Origin: JAKFEW01 sp036675505
GTDB taxonomy: Bacteria > Cyanobacteriota > Sericytochromatia > S15B-MN24 > JAQBPE01
Reading direction: 5' to 3'
Length of the DNA: 46,268 nt
Assembly (NCBI GenBank): GCA_036675505.1
Contig: JAKFEW010000006.1
Location: forward strand, 1 to 46,268
Shown: positions 15,712-23,139 of the stretch, in pieces
Layout: every line of letters starts with the position of its first letter
Numbering within the stretch: the stretch's first letter is position 1
The notes under the pieces: model-generated
What the model saw: the letters and a program-made list of their open reading frames with translations, nothing else
Told to the model about the DNA's origin: nothing
Database searches by the model: none
Position numbers and translations under genes: made by a program

Positions 15712-17310
15712 ATGTCCGACCATCGCTCGACCACCGCCCTGCTCGCAGCCCTGCTGGCCCTCGCGGCCTGCCAGGTGAACGTCGCGCCGCCCGACCCCCG
15801 GCGCTCGCCGCGCGCGGTGGACGCCAAGGCGTCGCCCGCGCCGACGGCGCGGCCGGGCGCGCCCGTGCCCACCGGCCAGCCCGCGCTGGCGGCCACCGGC
15901 AGCCTGCTCAAGAAGCCGGCCGCGGCGACGGCGACGCTGCGCGGCACGGTGGCGATCGACGCGAGCTACCTGGTCGACGCCAACGCGGGCTCGGTGCTCT
16001 CGAGCGCCGGCGCCTCGTTCGCGGCGGTCGGCCAGGGGCTGCTCTCGAACAACAGCGGCTCGCTGGTGAGCAACAACAGCGGCTCGCTGATCGCGAACAA
16101 CAGCGGCAACATCATCTCCGACAAGGGCGCGGGCCTGATCTCGGACAAGGGCTCCGGGCTGATTTCAGACAAGGGTGCGGGCCTGATCTCGGACAAGGGC
16201 GCTGGCTATCAGCTCGCTCAGGCCGCGGGCAAGCCCGAGTTCGGCGCCACCTTGCCGGCCGCCGGCATGAACCTGCGGGTGGTCTCGCTGGTCGACGGAA
16301 GCGCCGTGCCGCTCGGCGTGGACGAGGCGGGCAAGCCGGTCTACGCGATCTACACGAACCTCAAAGGCGGCTTCGAGGTCTACCTGCCGGCTGCGCTGAC
16401 TGGCACCGTGCGGGTGATCGCCGAGGCCCCCGAGACGCGCGACGGCCGCCTGAGCTACCCGCTCTTCGCGCGCACGGACCGCGAGGACGCGGGCGCGATC
16501 GACGAGGACACGGCGGCGATGAACCGCTACGTGCGCCAGGGCCTGACGTCGCGCTTCCTGAACGTGCTGCGCAACGCGCGCGCGGCACGGGCGGCGGGCG
16601 GCGTGGACGACGCCGCGCTGATCTCGGGCTTCTTCCCGGACGCCGACCAGGTCCTCTCGCCTGCGATCACCGCGTTCCTCGGCGAGCTGCTCGGCGCGAT
16701 CATCGCCGAGGCCGACAAGAACGCCGCGATCGGCCCCGAGGACTACCCGGAGCTCGCGAAGCGCCTGGCCGATGCCGTCTTCGCGCGCGGGCCGGACCTC
16801 GCGGCGATCGAGGTCACGCTCGAGACCTACACGCCCGAGGACCGCGAGCTCGCGAAGACCATGCAGTACGGCCTGGGCCCCGCGCTCGCCAACATGACCA
16901 CGCTGCTCAAGGAGCTCCGGCTGGCGGTCGTGGCGGCCCAGCGCGGCAAGACCCCGGCCGAGGTCGAGGCCTTCTACGCTGCCAAGCCCTACATCCAGAC
17001 CGCGAACCGCCTGCGCCCCGCCGGGGCTGTGCCCTACCGCATCCGCAAGGCCTCGGATCTCGCGGATTTCATGGCCGAGGAGTACGTGCCGCTCGTGCGC
17101 GGCCAGGCTTACGACGCCGAGCCCTCCTTGACCAACGGCGACATCATGGACCTCTCGCGGGCCGTGTTCGCGGACCTCGGCCTGCCGGTGGAGCACGTCA
17201 AGGCGCTCTACGGCTCCGGCGGCGCGATCACCCTCGCGATGGTGCCGGTCGTCGCCGATCCGGCCACCAAGGAGACCTTCTTCACGATCCTGCGCGCCTG
17301 GGAGCGCTAG
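15712..17310 (+). CDS. Octapeptide-repeat lipoprotein paralogue 10, Asn/Ser/Lys-type repeats
   Basis: The 532-residue protein starts at ATG 15712 (a GTG two codons earlier is possible); GAGAAG lies upstream. The lipobox is L17-A-A-C20, followed by a Pro/Ala/Arg linker. Entry is GTVAIDASYLVDANAGS, and the repeat block (87-165) uses quite different unit types from its neighbours. Exit is YQLAQAA, then LPAAGM, VYAIYTNLKGGFEVYL and GTVRVIAEAPE. The helical domain starts at IDEDTAAMNRYVRQGL and carries RKASDLADFMAEEY near residue 445. This is the last member of the uninterrupted array. Its more polar, charged repeats (Asp-Lys) suggest a different surface on the predicted solenoid. The function is unknown. 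Confidence 0.88.
   Translation: MSDHRSTTALLAALLALAACQVNVAPPDPRRSPRAVDAKASPAPTARPGAPVPTGQPALAATGSLLKKPAAATATLRGTVAIDASYLVDANAGSVLSSAGASFAAVGQGLLSNNSGSLVSNNSGSLIANNSGNIISDKGAGLISDKGSGLISDKGAGLISDKGAGYQLAQAAGKPEFGATLPAAGMNLRVVSLVDGSAVPLGVDEAGKPVYAIYTNLKGGFEVYLPAALTGTVRVIAEAPETRDGRLSYPLFARTDREDAGAIDEDTAAMNRYVRQGLTSRFLNVLRNARAARAAGGVDDAALISGFFPDADQVLSPAITAFLGELLGAIIAEADKNAAIGPEDYPELAKRLADAVFARGPDLAAIEVTLETYTPEDRELAKTMQYGLGPALANMTTLLKELRLAVVAAQRGKTPAEVEAFYAAKPYIQTANRLRPAGAVPYRIRKASDLADFMAEEYVPLVRGQAYDAEPSLTNGDIMDLSRAVFADLGLPVEHVKALYGSGGAITLAMVPVVADPATKETFFTILRAWER
15970..16206 (+). repeat. Octapeptide-coding tandem repeats (gene 10)
   Basis: Nine octads and one heptad: degenerate VDANAGS and LSSAGAS units, three SNNSGS/ANNSGN units and four ISDK-type units (GAG or GSG endings). 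It is the only block in the array dominated by ISDK and NNSG units. Confidence 0.9.
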
Positions 17311-17355
17311 GCCGGCCAGGTTGTGCGCGGCGTCCCATCGCGGGGCCTACCGACC

Positions 17356-17364
17356 TGCTAAGAT
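17356..17364 (+). promoter_or_regulatory. Extended -10 element TGC-TAAGAT
   Basis: TGCTAAGAT fits an extended -10 (TGn followed by TAnnnT). It ends only six bases before ATG 17371, so the mRNA would be leaderless or nearly so. No good -35 is visible at 17 bases. Confidence 0.45.
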
Positions 17365-17370
17365 GGAGGC

Positions 17371-18279
17371 ATGTCCGAGACCCAAGCCAGCGTCGACGCG
17401 CAGCTTTCCAACAACCCGGCCAACGTCCGCCACTTCATGTGGAACGATGACTACATCGAGCTCTTGAGCCACCGGCTCGAGCTCGCGCAGGTCAAGACGC
17501 TGGTCGAGATCGGCAGCGGCCTGGGCTACCTGGCCGGCCTGTTCGGGCTCTACATGAAGCCCGGCAGCACCGTGCGCGGCTTCGATTCCGACCCGGCGGT
17601 CGTGGCGGAGGCCCACGAGCGGGCTTCGGCGCGCGCGTTCTCGGTCAACTTCCGCTTCGAGCGCGCCGACGCGCACGAGCTGCCGGTCGAGGACGCCTCG
17701 GCCGACCTCGTGATCAGCCACCATGTGCTCACGAACGTGCCGGACGCCGCCGCGGCGGTCGCCGAGATGGTGCGCGCGGTGCGGCCCGGCGGCCGGGTGG
17801 TGGCCTTCGAGCCGAACAGCCTCGTGCAAGCGCTCGTGCTGGATTCGGATACGGCCAGCTACCCGCTCGAGGATCGGCTGCGCCTGGTGCGCTACCAGCT
17901 GCTCTACGAGGCCGGCAAGCGGGCGAAGGGCCTGGGCGACGACTCGGTCGGCGATCGCCTGCCCGCGCTCTTCCGCGACGCCGGCCTGAGCCAGGTCGAG
18001 GTGCGCCTCTCCGACAAGGCCGGCGCGCTGGTCCCGCCCTACGACACCGAGGAGAAGCGCGCCCGCGCCCAGGAGCTCTTGGGCTGGCGCGAGACGTTCG
18101 AGCTGAACGCGGACTTCATCCGCGAGTGCTTCTTCACAGGCGGCGGCTCGCCGGCCGACTGGGAGGCCTACGCCGCCTGGGAGCTCGCCCAGGCCCAGCG
18201 GATCGCAAAGGGCATCCAGGCTGGCACCTACCTGCACCCGGGCGGCATGCTCACCTACATCGTGATCGGGACGAAGTAG
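17371..18279 (+). CDS. Class I SAM-dependent methyltransferase
   Basis: The 302-residue protein has the Rossmann methyltransferase motif I (VEIGSGLGYLAG, about residues 45-56), an acidic motif II loop (VRGFDSDPAVV), a motif near ERADAHELPVEDASADLVIS (about 90-112), and a post-motif segment RPGGRVVAFEPN. It therefore should transfer a methyl group from S-adenosylmethionine; the acceptor is unknown. No signal peptide is present, so it is cytoplasmic. The C-terminal 120 residues include Trp/Tyr-rich segments typical of a substrate-binding lid. It lies between the lipoprotein array and the NHL-type octad protein, on the same strand, so a modification role toward these or a shared small molecule is possible but unproven. 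GGAGG lies only two bases before the ATG, too close for a normal ribosome-binding site, which also fits leaderless initiation. Confidence 0.8.
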   Translation: MSETQASVDAQLSNNPANVRHFMWNDDYIELLSHRLELAQVKTLVEIGSGLGYLAGLFGLYMKPGSTVRGFDSDPAVVAEAHERASARAFSVNFRFERADAHELPVEDASADLVISHHVLTNVPDAAAAVAEMVRAVRPGGRVVAFEPNSLVQALVLDSDTASYPLEDRLRLVRYQLLYEAGKRAKGLGDDSVGDRLPALFRDAGLSQVEVRLSDKAGALVPPYDTEEKRARAQELLGWRETFELNADFIRECFFTGGGSPADWEAYAAWELAQAQRIAKGIQAGTYLHPGGMLTYIVIGTK

Positions 18280-18387
18280 CCGCCGCGCGAATTTGCGGGA
18301 AACTACCCAGTGCTTCGCGTGAGGCGCCGGGTACGAAATCCGGGGGGCGGCCGTCGCCGGGGCGCGCGGCCGCGCCGCGGAGGCATC

Positions 18388-21228
18388 ATGGCGCGACGCC
18401 GCGACTTCCGGGCGCTGCGGGCATGCGTCCTGGCCACCTTGATCGCCTCGGGCTGCGCGGCCGCGGTCGGGCCGACGCAGGCCAAAGGCGCCGCCAAGGC
18501 CCCGCGCGTCGCCGGCGCCGCGAGGCCCCGCCCGGCGCCCGTGCTCACGCTCAGGGGCCTGGTGGCCGGCCCGAGCGCCGCGGTGCTCGCGAACAACGGC
18601 GCGTCGCTGCTCGCCGACGACGGGGCCGGGCTGATCGGCGACAGCGGCCTCGGCCTGATCGCGAACAACGGCGGCAGCGTGATCAGCAACAACGGCGGCG
18701 GCGTGATCAGCGACAACGGCGGCGGCCTGACCGCCAAGACCAAGTACCGCGTGGCGGGCCGGCCAGGCTACGCCCTGGCCCAGGCCGTCGGCCTGCTCGC
18801 GCCCGTGCCGAGCGCGACCGTCGAGCTGGTCGACGCGGCCGGCGCGCCGCTCACGACGGCGGTGACCACCGACGCCGCGGGCCGCTACACGCTCGTCTTG
18901 CCGGCGGGGCTGCCCGCCGTCGCGTTCGTGCGCGCCCGCTGCGCGCGGGCGGGCTACGACCTCGAGCTCGCCGCGGCGACGCCGCTCGCGCAAGGCCAGG
19001 CCGGGCCGGCCGACGTCACGCCGTCGACCACGCTGGTCGCGAAGAAGGTGCAGGCGCTGGTGGGCGCGGGCCTGGTGCGCGGCGACGCCTTCGCGGTGGC
19101 CGGCGTGCGGGAGGCGGCGGACGCGGTGGCGCCCTATATGAGCGAGCTCGCGGTGGCGGCCGCGGGCCTCGCGCGCCCCGGGCTCGGCGCGCGCGCCTTC
19201 GACGCGATGATGGGCGCGTCGCCGCCCCTCGCGGGGCGCCTGGCCGAGATCGGCGCGCGCACGGGCATCCCCTTCGTGCTCGGCCAATCGGGGCTCGGCG
19301 ACGGCGGGCCGGCCACCGCCACCACCTTGAACCTGCCGGTCGGCGTGGCCTTCGACCCCCGCGAGCCGGGGGCCTTCGTGGTCGTGGACCGCGGCGCCAA
19401 CCGCCTGCGGCGCGTCGACGCGCAGGGCCTGATCACGACGATCGCGGGCACGGGCAAGGCCGGCCACGCGGGCGACGGCGGGCCGGCCGCGAGGGCCGAG
19501 CTGACCCTGCCCGAGGCCGCCCTCTACGCGGCGAACGGCGACCTGTACGTGGCGGACGGCGGCAACAAGTGCGTGCGGCGGATCGGCCCGGACGGCCGCA
19601 TCGAGACGGTCGTCGGCGAGCCCGGCTCTCAAGACCCGCTCGTCGCCACCGACCACGCCGACGCCCGGCAGGCGCGCCTCCAGCTGCCGGCCGGGCTGGC
19701 CTGGGACCACGGCGGGCGGGGCCTCTTCATCACCGATCAGGCCGCCGGCCAGCTCTGGCGCTTCGACCTCGCGACCGGCGCGCTGCGGCACGTGGGCGGC
19801 TGGACGCGCGCGGCCCATGGCGACCTCGCGGCGGCCGACGGCGGCCCGGCGGACGGCGCGCAGCTCGCCGAGCCGCGCGGCCTGGCCGTGGACCTGGGCA
19901 CCACGCCGGCCACGTTGTACCTGGCCGAGAAGGGCGCGAGCCAGCTGCGCCGGATCGACCCGGCCGGCGTGATCACGCGGGTCGCGCTCGCGGGCGCCGA
20001 GGCCACGCTGCGCCTGCCCCAGGCGCTGGCCCTCGGCGCAGGCGGGGAGCTCTTCGTGGCCGATCGCGACGGCCACCGCGTGGCGGCGCTCGGCCTGGCG
20101 GGCGGGGGCCCGGTGCGCACCGTCGTGGGCCGCCTCGGCCACGAGGGCAGCGGGCAGGAGCCGGGCGGGGCCCTCGCGGTCGGCCTCTCGGCCCCCGAGC
20201 ACGTGGCCTTCGATCCGCAAGGCCGCCTGGTGGTGTGCGATACGGGTCACGGCCTGGTGCTGCGCGTCGAGCCCGACGGCGCGCTCACGCGGCTCGCCGG
20301 CCAGCTCGCCGTGCCCGACGTCGTGAAGCGCGGCCGGACGCTCGTGATGAACCGCCCGGCGATGGCGGTCTTCGACGGCGCGGGCCACCTGTACGTGAGC
20401 GACGCCTTCAACGCCGTCGTGCGCAAGGTCGCCCCCGACGGCACGCTCGCGGTGGTGGCCGGCACGGGCGAGAAGGTGAGCGCCGGGGACGGGGGGCCCG
20501 CCACTGCCGCGTCCTTCGAGAAGGTGGGCGGCCTGGCCTTCGATCGCGAGGGCCGGCTGCTGATCGGCGACGGCGGCGGCGACGGCAGCGTGCGGCGCGT
20601 CGAGCCGGACGGCCGGATCACGACGGTGGCGCGCGACTTCAACCCGCCCGGCGCCATGGTGGTGGACGCCCAGGGCACGATCTACGTGTCGGAGCCCAAC
20701 CGCAACCGGGTGACGGCGATCGCCGCCGACGGCACGCGCACGGTCGTGATCGGCGCCTCGCAGGCGCGCACGAGCACGGGCGACGGCGGGCCCGCGGCCG
20801 AGGCCACCGTGAACTTCCCGGTCGGCCTCACGCTGGACGCGCGCGGCGACCTCTACGTGTGCGAGGTGACCGGCGGCCGCGTGCGCAAGGTCGCGCTCAC
20901 GGCGCCGGGCCGGCCGGTGAGCACCGTGCTCGCTGGCCCGCTCGCGGGCGGCACGGCGCCCTTCGTGTCGCCGGGCGCGCTGGCCTTCGACCCGGCCGGC
21001 CGCCAGGTCGTGGTGGACGCCGCGGGGGCGGTCTACCGCTTCGCCGCCGACGGCACGGCCGAGGTGCTGGCCGGCCCCGGCGGCCGCGAGTTCGCCGGCA
21101 GCGGCGTCGACGACGGGCTCTCGCAGCCCACGGCGGTGGTCTTCGAGCCGGACGGCGGCATGTGGATCGTGGACTCCGGCAACAACCAGCTCAAGTACGT
21201 GCCGGCGGACCGCTTGCGCTACAAGTAG
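18388..21228 (+). CDS. Octapeptide-repeat lipoprotein with NHL-repeat beta-propeller
   Basis: The start at 18388 is supported by GGAGG four bases upstream and by the signal peptide that follows (lipobox I19-A-S-G-C23). The 946-residue protein has a short linker, six octads (residues 66-113), the exit YALAQAVG, a carboxypeptidase-regulatory-like beta domain (about 130-175, with TDAAGRYTLVLPAGL), a short helical part, and then from about residue 305 to the end repeated NHL units. Examples are GDGGPATA, VVVDRGANRLRRVD, LYVADGGNKCVRRIG, LYVSDAFNAVVRKVA and MWIVDSGNNQL. Such units fold as six-bladed propellers; the length allows about two. NHL propellers in secreted bacterial proteins usually bind partners or ligands. 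It shares the solenoid and LAQA exit with the array but replaces the helical domain. Its 3' end overlaps the convergent gene by ten bases. Confidence 0.88.
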   Translation: MARRRDFRALRACVLATLIASGCAAAVGPTQAKGAAKAPRVAGAARPRPAPVLTLRGLVAGPSAAVLANNGASLLADDGAGLIGDSGLGLIANNGGSVISNNGGGVISDNGGGLTAKTKYRVAGRPGYALAQAVGLLAPVPSATVELVDAAGAPLTTAVTTDAAGRYTLVLPAGLPAVAFVRARCARAGYDLELAAATPLAQGQAGPADVTPSTTLVAKKVQALVGAGLVRGDAFAVAGVREAADAVAPYMSELAVAAAGLARPGLGARAFDAMMGASPPLAGRLAEIGARTGIPFVLGQSGLGDGGPATATTLNLPVGVAFDPREPGAFVVVDRGANRLRRVDAQGLITTIAGTGKAGHAGDGGPAARAELTLPEAALYAANGDLYVADGGNKCVRRIGPDGRIETVVGEPGSQDPLVATDHADARQARLQLPAGLAWDHGGRGLFITDQAAGQLWRFDLATGALRHVGGWTRAAHGDLAAADGGPADGAQLAEPRGLAVDLGTTPATLYLAEKGASQLRRIDPAGVITRVALAGAEATLRLPQALALGAGGELFVADRDGHRVAALGLAGGGPVRTVVGRLGHEGSGQEPGGALAVGLSAPEHVAFDPQGRLVVCDTGHGLVLRVEPDGALTRLAGQLAVPDVVKRGRTLVMNRPAMAVFDGAGHLYVSDAFNAVVRKVAPDGTLAVVAGTGEKVSAGDGGPATAASFEKVGGLAFDREGRLLIGDGGGDGSVRRVEPDGRITTVARDFNPPGAMVVDAQGTIYVSEPNRNRVTAIAADGTRTVVIGASQARTSTGDGGPAAEATVNFPVGLTLDARGDLYVCEVTGGRVRKVALTAPGRPVSTVLAGPLAGGTAPFVSPGALAFDPAGRQVVVDAAGAVYRFAADGTAEVLAGPGGREFAGSGVDDGLSQPTAVVFEPDGGMWIVDSGNNQLKYVPADRLRYK
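18583..18726 (+). repeat. Octapeptide-coding tandem repeats (NHL protein)
   Basis: Six octads: LANNGAS, LADDGAG, IGDSGLG, IANNGGS, ISNNGGG and ISDNGGG types. Sequence is closest to the Asn/Asp-rich units of gene 10. Confidence 0.85.
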
Positions 21229-22463
21229 CGCGACTTCGGCTCCTCCACCTTCCACTCGCTCGGCCCGCCGGCCGGCGGCTCGGCCGACCCCTTCGGCTTG
21301 CCCCGGAACCACGCGAGCAGGCGGTACGCGAACGACGCCTGCACCGCGCGCAGCTCGTGCTGCGCGTCGTCGACCTCCTTGCCGAGCCGCCGGATGTTCT
21401 GCTCGGCCCTGGCCGTGAGCTCGTTGAGCCCCGCGACCTTCTTCTTGTGCTCCTCGAGCTCGCCTGCGAGCGCCTCGCGGGCCGCGTCGGTCTCCTTGAG
21501 CTGCCAGCTCAGCGTCTCCTGGATGCGGCGCGACTTGGCGAGCTCGTTGCGCACCACCTTGCGCAGCTGCTCCTGCTCGCCGAAGAGCGTGCGCAGCAGC
21601 GCCTCGGCGCCCACGGGCAGCGCGCGCACCACGTAGTGCGACACTGTCGCGTCGTCGTTCGCCTGCCCACCCACCCCCAGGGCCTGCACGACGGCCTCGG
21701 GGAAGAGCTCGGGCGTGAGGCTGCTCTGGGCGTCGAAGAGCGCCGTGCGGTGGGGCAGGGCCTCGCCGATCGCGAAGCCCGCGAGCGCGAGGGCCTCGCG
21801 CAGGCGGTCGTAGTTGTAGCGGTGCAAGGCGCCGCCGGGCTCGAACTCGCGCGGCACCTCGCCCTGCAGCAGCTCGAGGCGGTGCTCGCCCCACGACGCG
21901 TTGGGCACGATCGCGACCACCTGGCCGTCGGGCGCGATCGCCTCGCGCACGCGGCGCAGGAAGGTCACGGGGTCGGACAGGTGCGTGAGCGCGTCGCCCA
22001 GGATCACCGTGCCGAAGCGCTGGCCGCCCAGCCGGGCGAGCCACTCGGCGCCGTCGAGCGGCGCGTCGATGACCTTGTGGCAGTAGGTGCGCACGGCGAT
22101 CAGGCGCGCCTTGTCCGGATCGACAGCCACCACGGCCCGCGCCCGGCCCATCAGCTTCTGCGGCCAATGCGCCGTGCCCCAGGGCGCGAGGCCCAGCACC
22201 AGCACGTCCTGGTTGCGGCCGAGCAGCCCGAGCGCCTGGTCTTGCAGGGCGGGGGCCCATTCCACCGGCGGCGCGGGCGGCAGGGGCGCCTCGCCGAGCG
22301 CGAGCGCGGTGGCTTGGGGATCCCCGACCGCCGGCACGGCCGGCAGCGCGGGCGTGGCCGCTGGGGCGATCGGCGCCATGGCGAGCGGCTCGGCCGCCGC
22401 GGGCTCGGGGGCGGGCTGGTCCTTGCGGGCGGTGCGGCGCTTGCGCAGATCGAACAGGGCCAT
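21219..22463 (-). CDS. Methyltransferase-like protein with C-terminal coiled coil
   Basis: The 414-residue product (start MALFDLRKRR chosen because the upstream extension has no hydrophobic or conserved character) has an Ala/Pro-rich N-terminal tail to about residue 80. A class I methyltransferase fold follows: VLVLGLAPWGTAHWPQKL stands where motif I should be, then VVAVDPDKA, GTVILGDALTHLSDPVTFL and APDGQVVAIVPN. Motif I lacks the usual GxGxG, so SAM binding could be altered. Residues about 305-390 are a charged coiled coil (EQEQLRKVVRNELAKSRR, EELEEHKKKV-type heptads), ending with SFAYRLLAWFRGKPKG, a tail style seen in glycan-locus enzymes. It converges on the NHL lipoprotein gene with a ten-base overlap. 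The acceptor is unknown. Confidence 0.72.
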   Translation of the reverse strand: MALFDLRKRRTARKDQPAPEPAAAEPLAMAPIAPAATPALPAVPAVGDPQATALALGEAPLPPAPPVEWAPALQDQALGLLGRNQDVLVLGLAPWGTAHWPQKLMGRARAVVAVDPDKARLIAVRTYCHKVIDAPLDGAEWLARLGGQRFGTVILGDALTHLSDPVTFLRRVREAIAPDGQVVAIVPNASWGEHRLELLQGEVPREFEPGGALHRYNYDRLREALALAGFAIGEALPHRTALFDAQSSLTPELFPEAVVQALGVGGQANDDATVSHYVVRALPVGAEALLRTLFGEQEQLRKVVRNELAKSRRIQETLSWQLKETDAAREALAGELEEHKKKVAGLNELTARAEQNIRRLGKEVDDAQHELRAVQASFAYRLLAWFRGKPKGSAEPPAGGPSEWKVEEPKSRYL

Positions 22464-22553
22464 GAGGTCGCTACCTGGGTCGCTGGAGGGATGCGGAGCT
22501 CCATGGTCGCGTGCCCATGGGCGCCCTCGCAATGACGTCCCTCACCGATTCTA

Positions 22554-22979
22554 TTACGGCCGCGGGCTCCGCTCCACCGGACGAGCATCGCTGCTCGGCG
22601 TCGGGGCTGGGCTCGCGGCGGCTTCCGCTTCGAGCGCCGTCAGCGTGACGCGGCCGGCGCGCAGATCCACCGTGCCCGCCGCCTCGTAGACCAGCGCGAG
22701 CGAGCTCGCCGGCACGTATTCGTAGTACCGGCAGCTGAACGTGTACGTCCGGGAGCCAGCCGCCACGAGCCGGATGTGGGCGTCGCCCGGCAGCCGCACG
22801 CGGCGGCGCGGCGTCTGGACCTCGAGCTGGGCGCGCAGCAGCGCGAGTGCGGCGCGGCGATCGGTGTCGACGCTGGGCGCGGGCGTCTCGGGCAGGGCGA
22901 TCGGCCCGATCGGCCGCTTGGCACAGGACACGGCCGTGGCGACGGCGACGAAGAGGAGAGCGGGCTTGAGGAAGCGCAT
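22554..22979 (-). CDS. Small lipoprotein, function unknown
   Basis: The start at 22979 is chosen because GGAG lies eight bases upstream and a signal peptide (MRFLKPALLFVAVATAVSC, Cys19) begins there; the longer open frame to 23198 lacks support. The 141-residue mature protein has a helix (RRAALALLRAQLEVQ), then a beta-rich part with HIRLVAAGSRTYTFSCRYYEY and VYEAAGTVDL, and ends in an Ala/Pro/Ser tail. No known domain is recognised. It is transcribed divergently from xth, 160 bases away; a TATAGA-like -10 can be read on the minus strand near 23013-23018. A lipid-anchored envelope location is inferred from the lipobox. Confidence 0.68.
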   Translation of the reverse strand: MRFLKPALLFVAVATAVSCAKRPIGPIALPETPAPSVDTDRRAALALLRAQLEVQTPRRRVRLPGDAHIRLVAAGSRTYTFSCRYYEYVPASSLALVYEAAGTVDLRAGRVTLTALEAEAAASPAPTPSSDARPVERSPRP

Positions 22980-23125
22980 GGGGTTCTCCGATAGGCAGTA
23001 ATCCGTAAGTCTATAAAGGACTTCGTCGCCGCACCGCCTTTCCGTGTGCGCGTGCGCACCAGTTAAGGGGCCGTTCAGCACCGGCCCATGGGGCGGCCGC
23101 CTGGCCAGATCCTGTGTTCGGCCGC

Positions 23126-23131
23126 TACAAT
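23126..23131 (+). promoter_or_regulatory. xth: -10 element TACAAT upstream of xth
   Basis: TACAAT ends nine bases before the ATG at 23140, so the predicted transcript has almost no leader. A good -35 is not visible. No Shine-Dalgarno sequence precedes the ATG, which fits leaderless initiation. Confidence 0.5.
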
Positions 23132-23139
23132 GCCCGGCC

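Noticed and set aside
17347..22260. A 1637-codon open frame on the minus strand
   Set aside because: It runs antisense to the methyltransferase and NHL genes and has Arg/Ala/Gly/His-rich composition without motifs. Very GC-rich DNA has few stops, so such shadows are expected.
18126..22535. A 1469-codon plus-strand open frame
   Set aside because: It is out of frame with the recognisable NHL blades and covers a minus-strand gene; its composition is Arg/Gly-rich without any domain.
23044..23139. N-terminal extension of exonuclease III
   Set aside because: The family begins at MKIASWN; the -10 element lies inside the extension, so it would not be transcribed.
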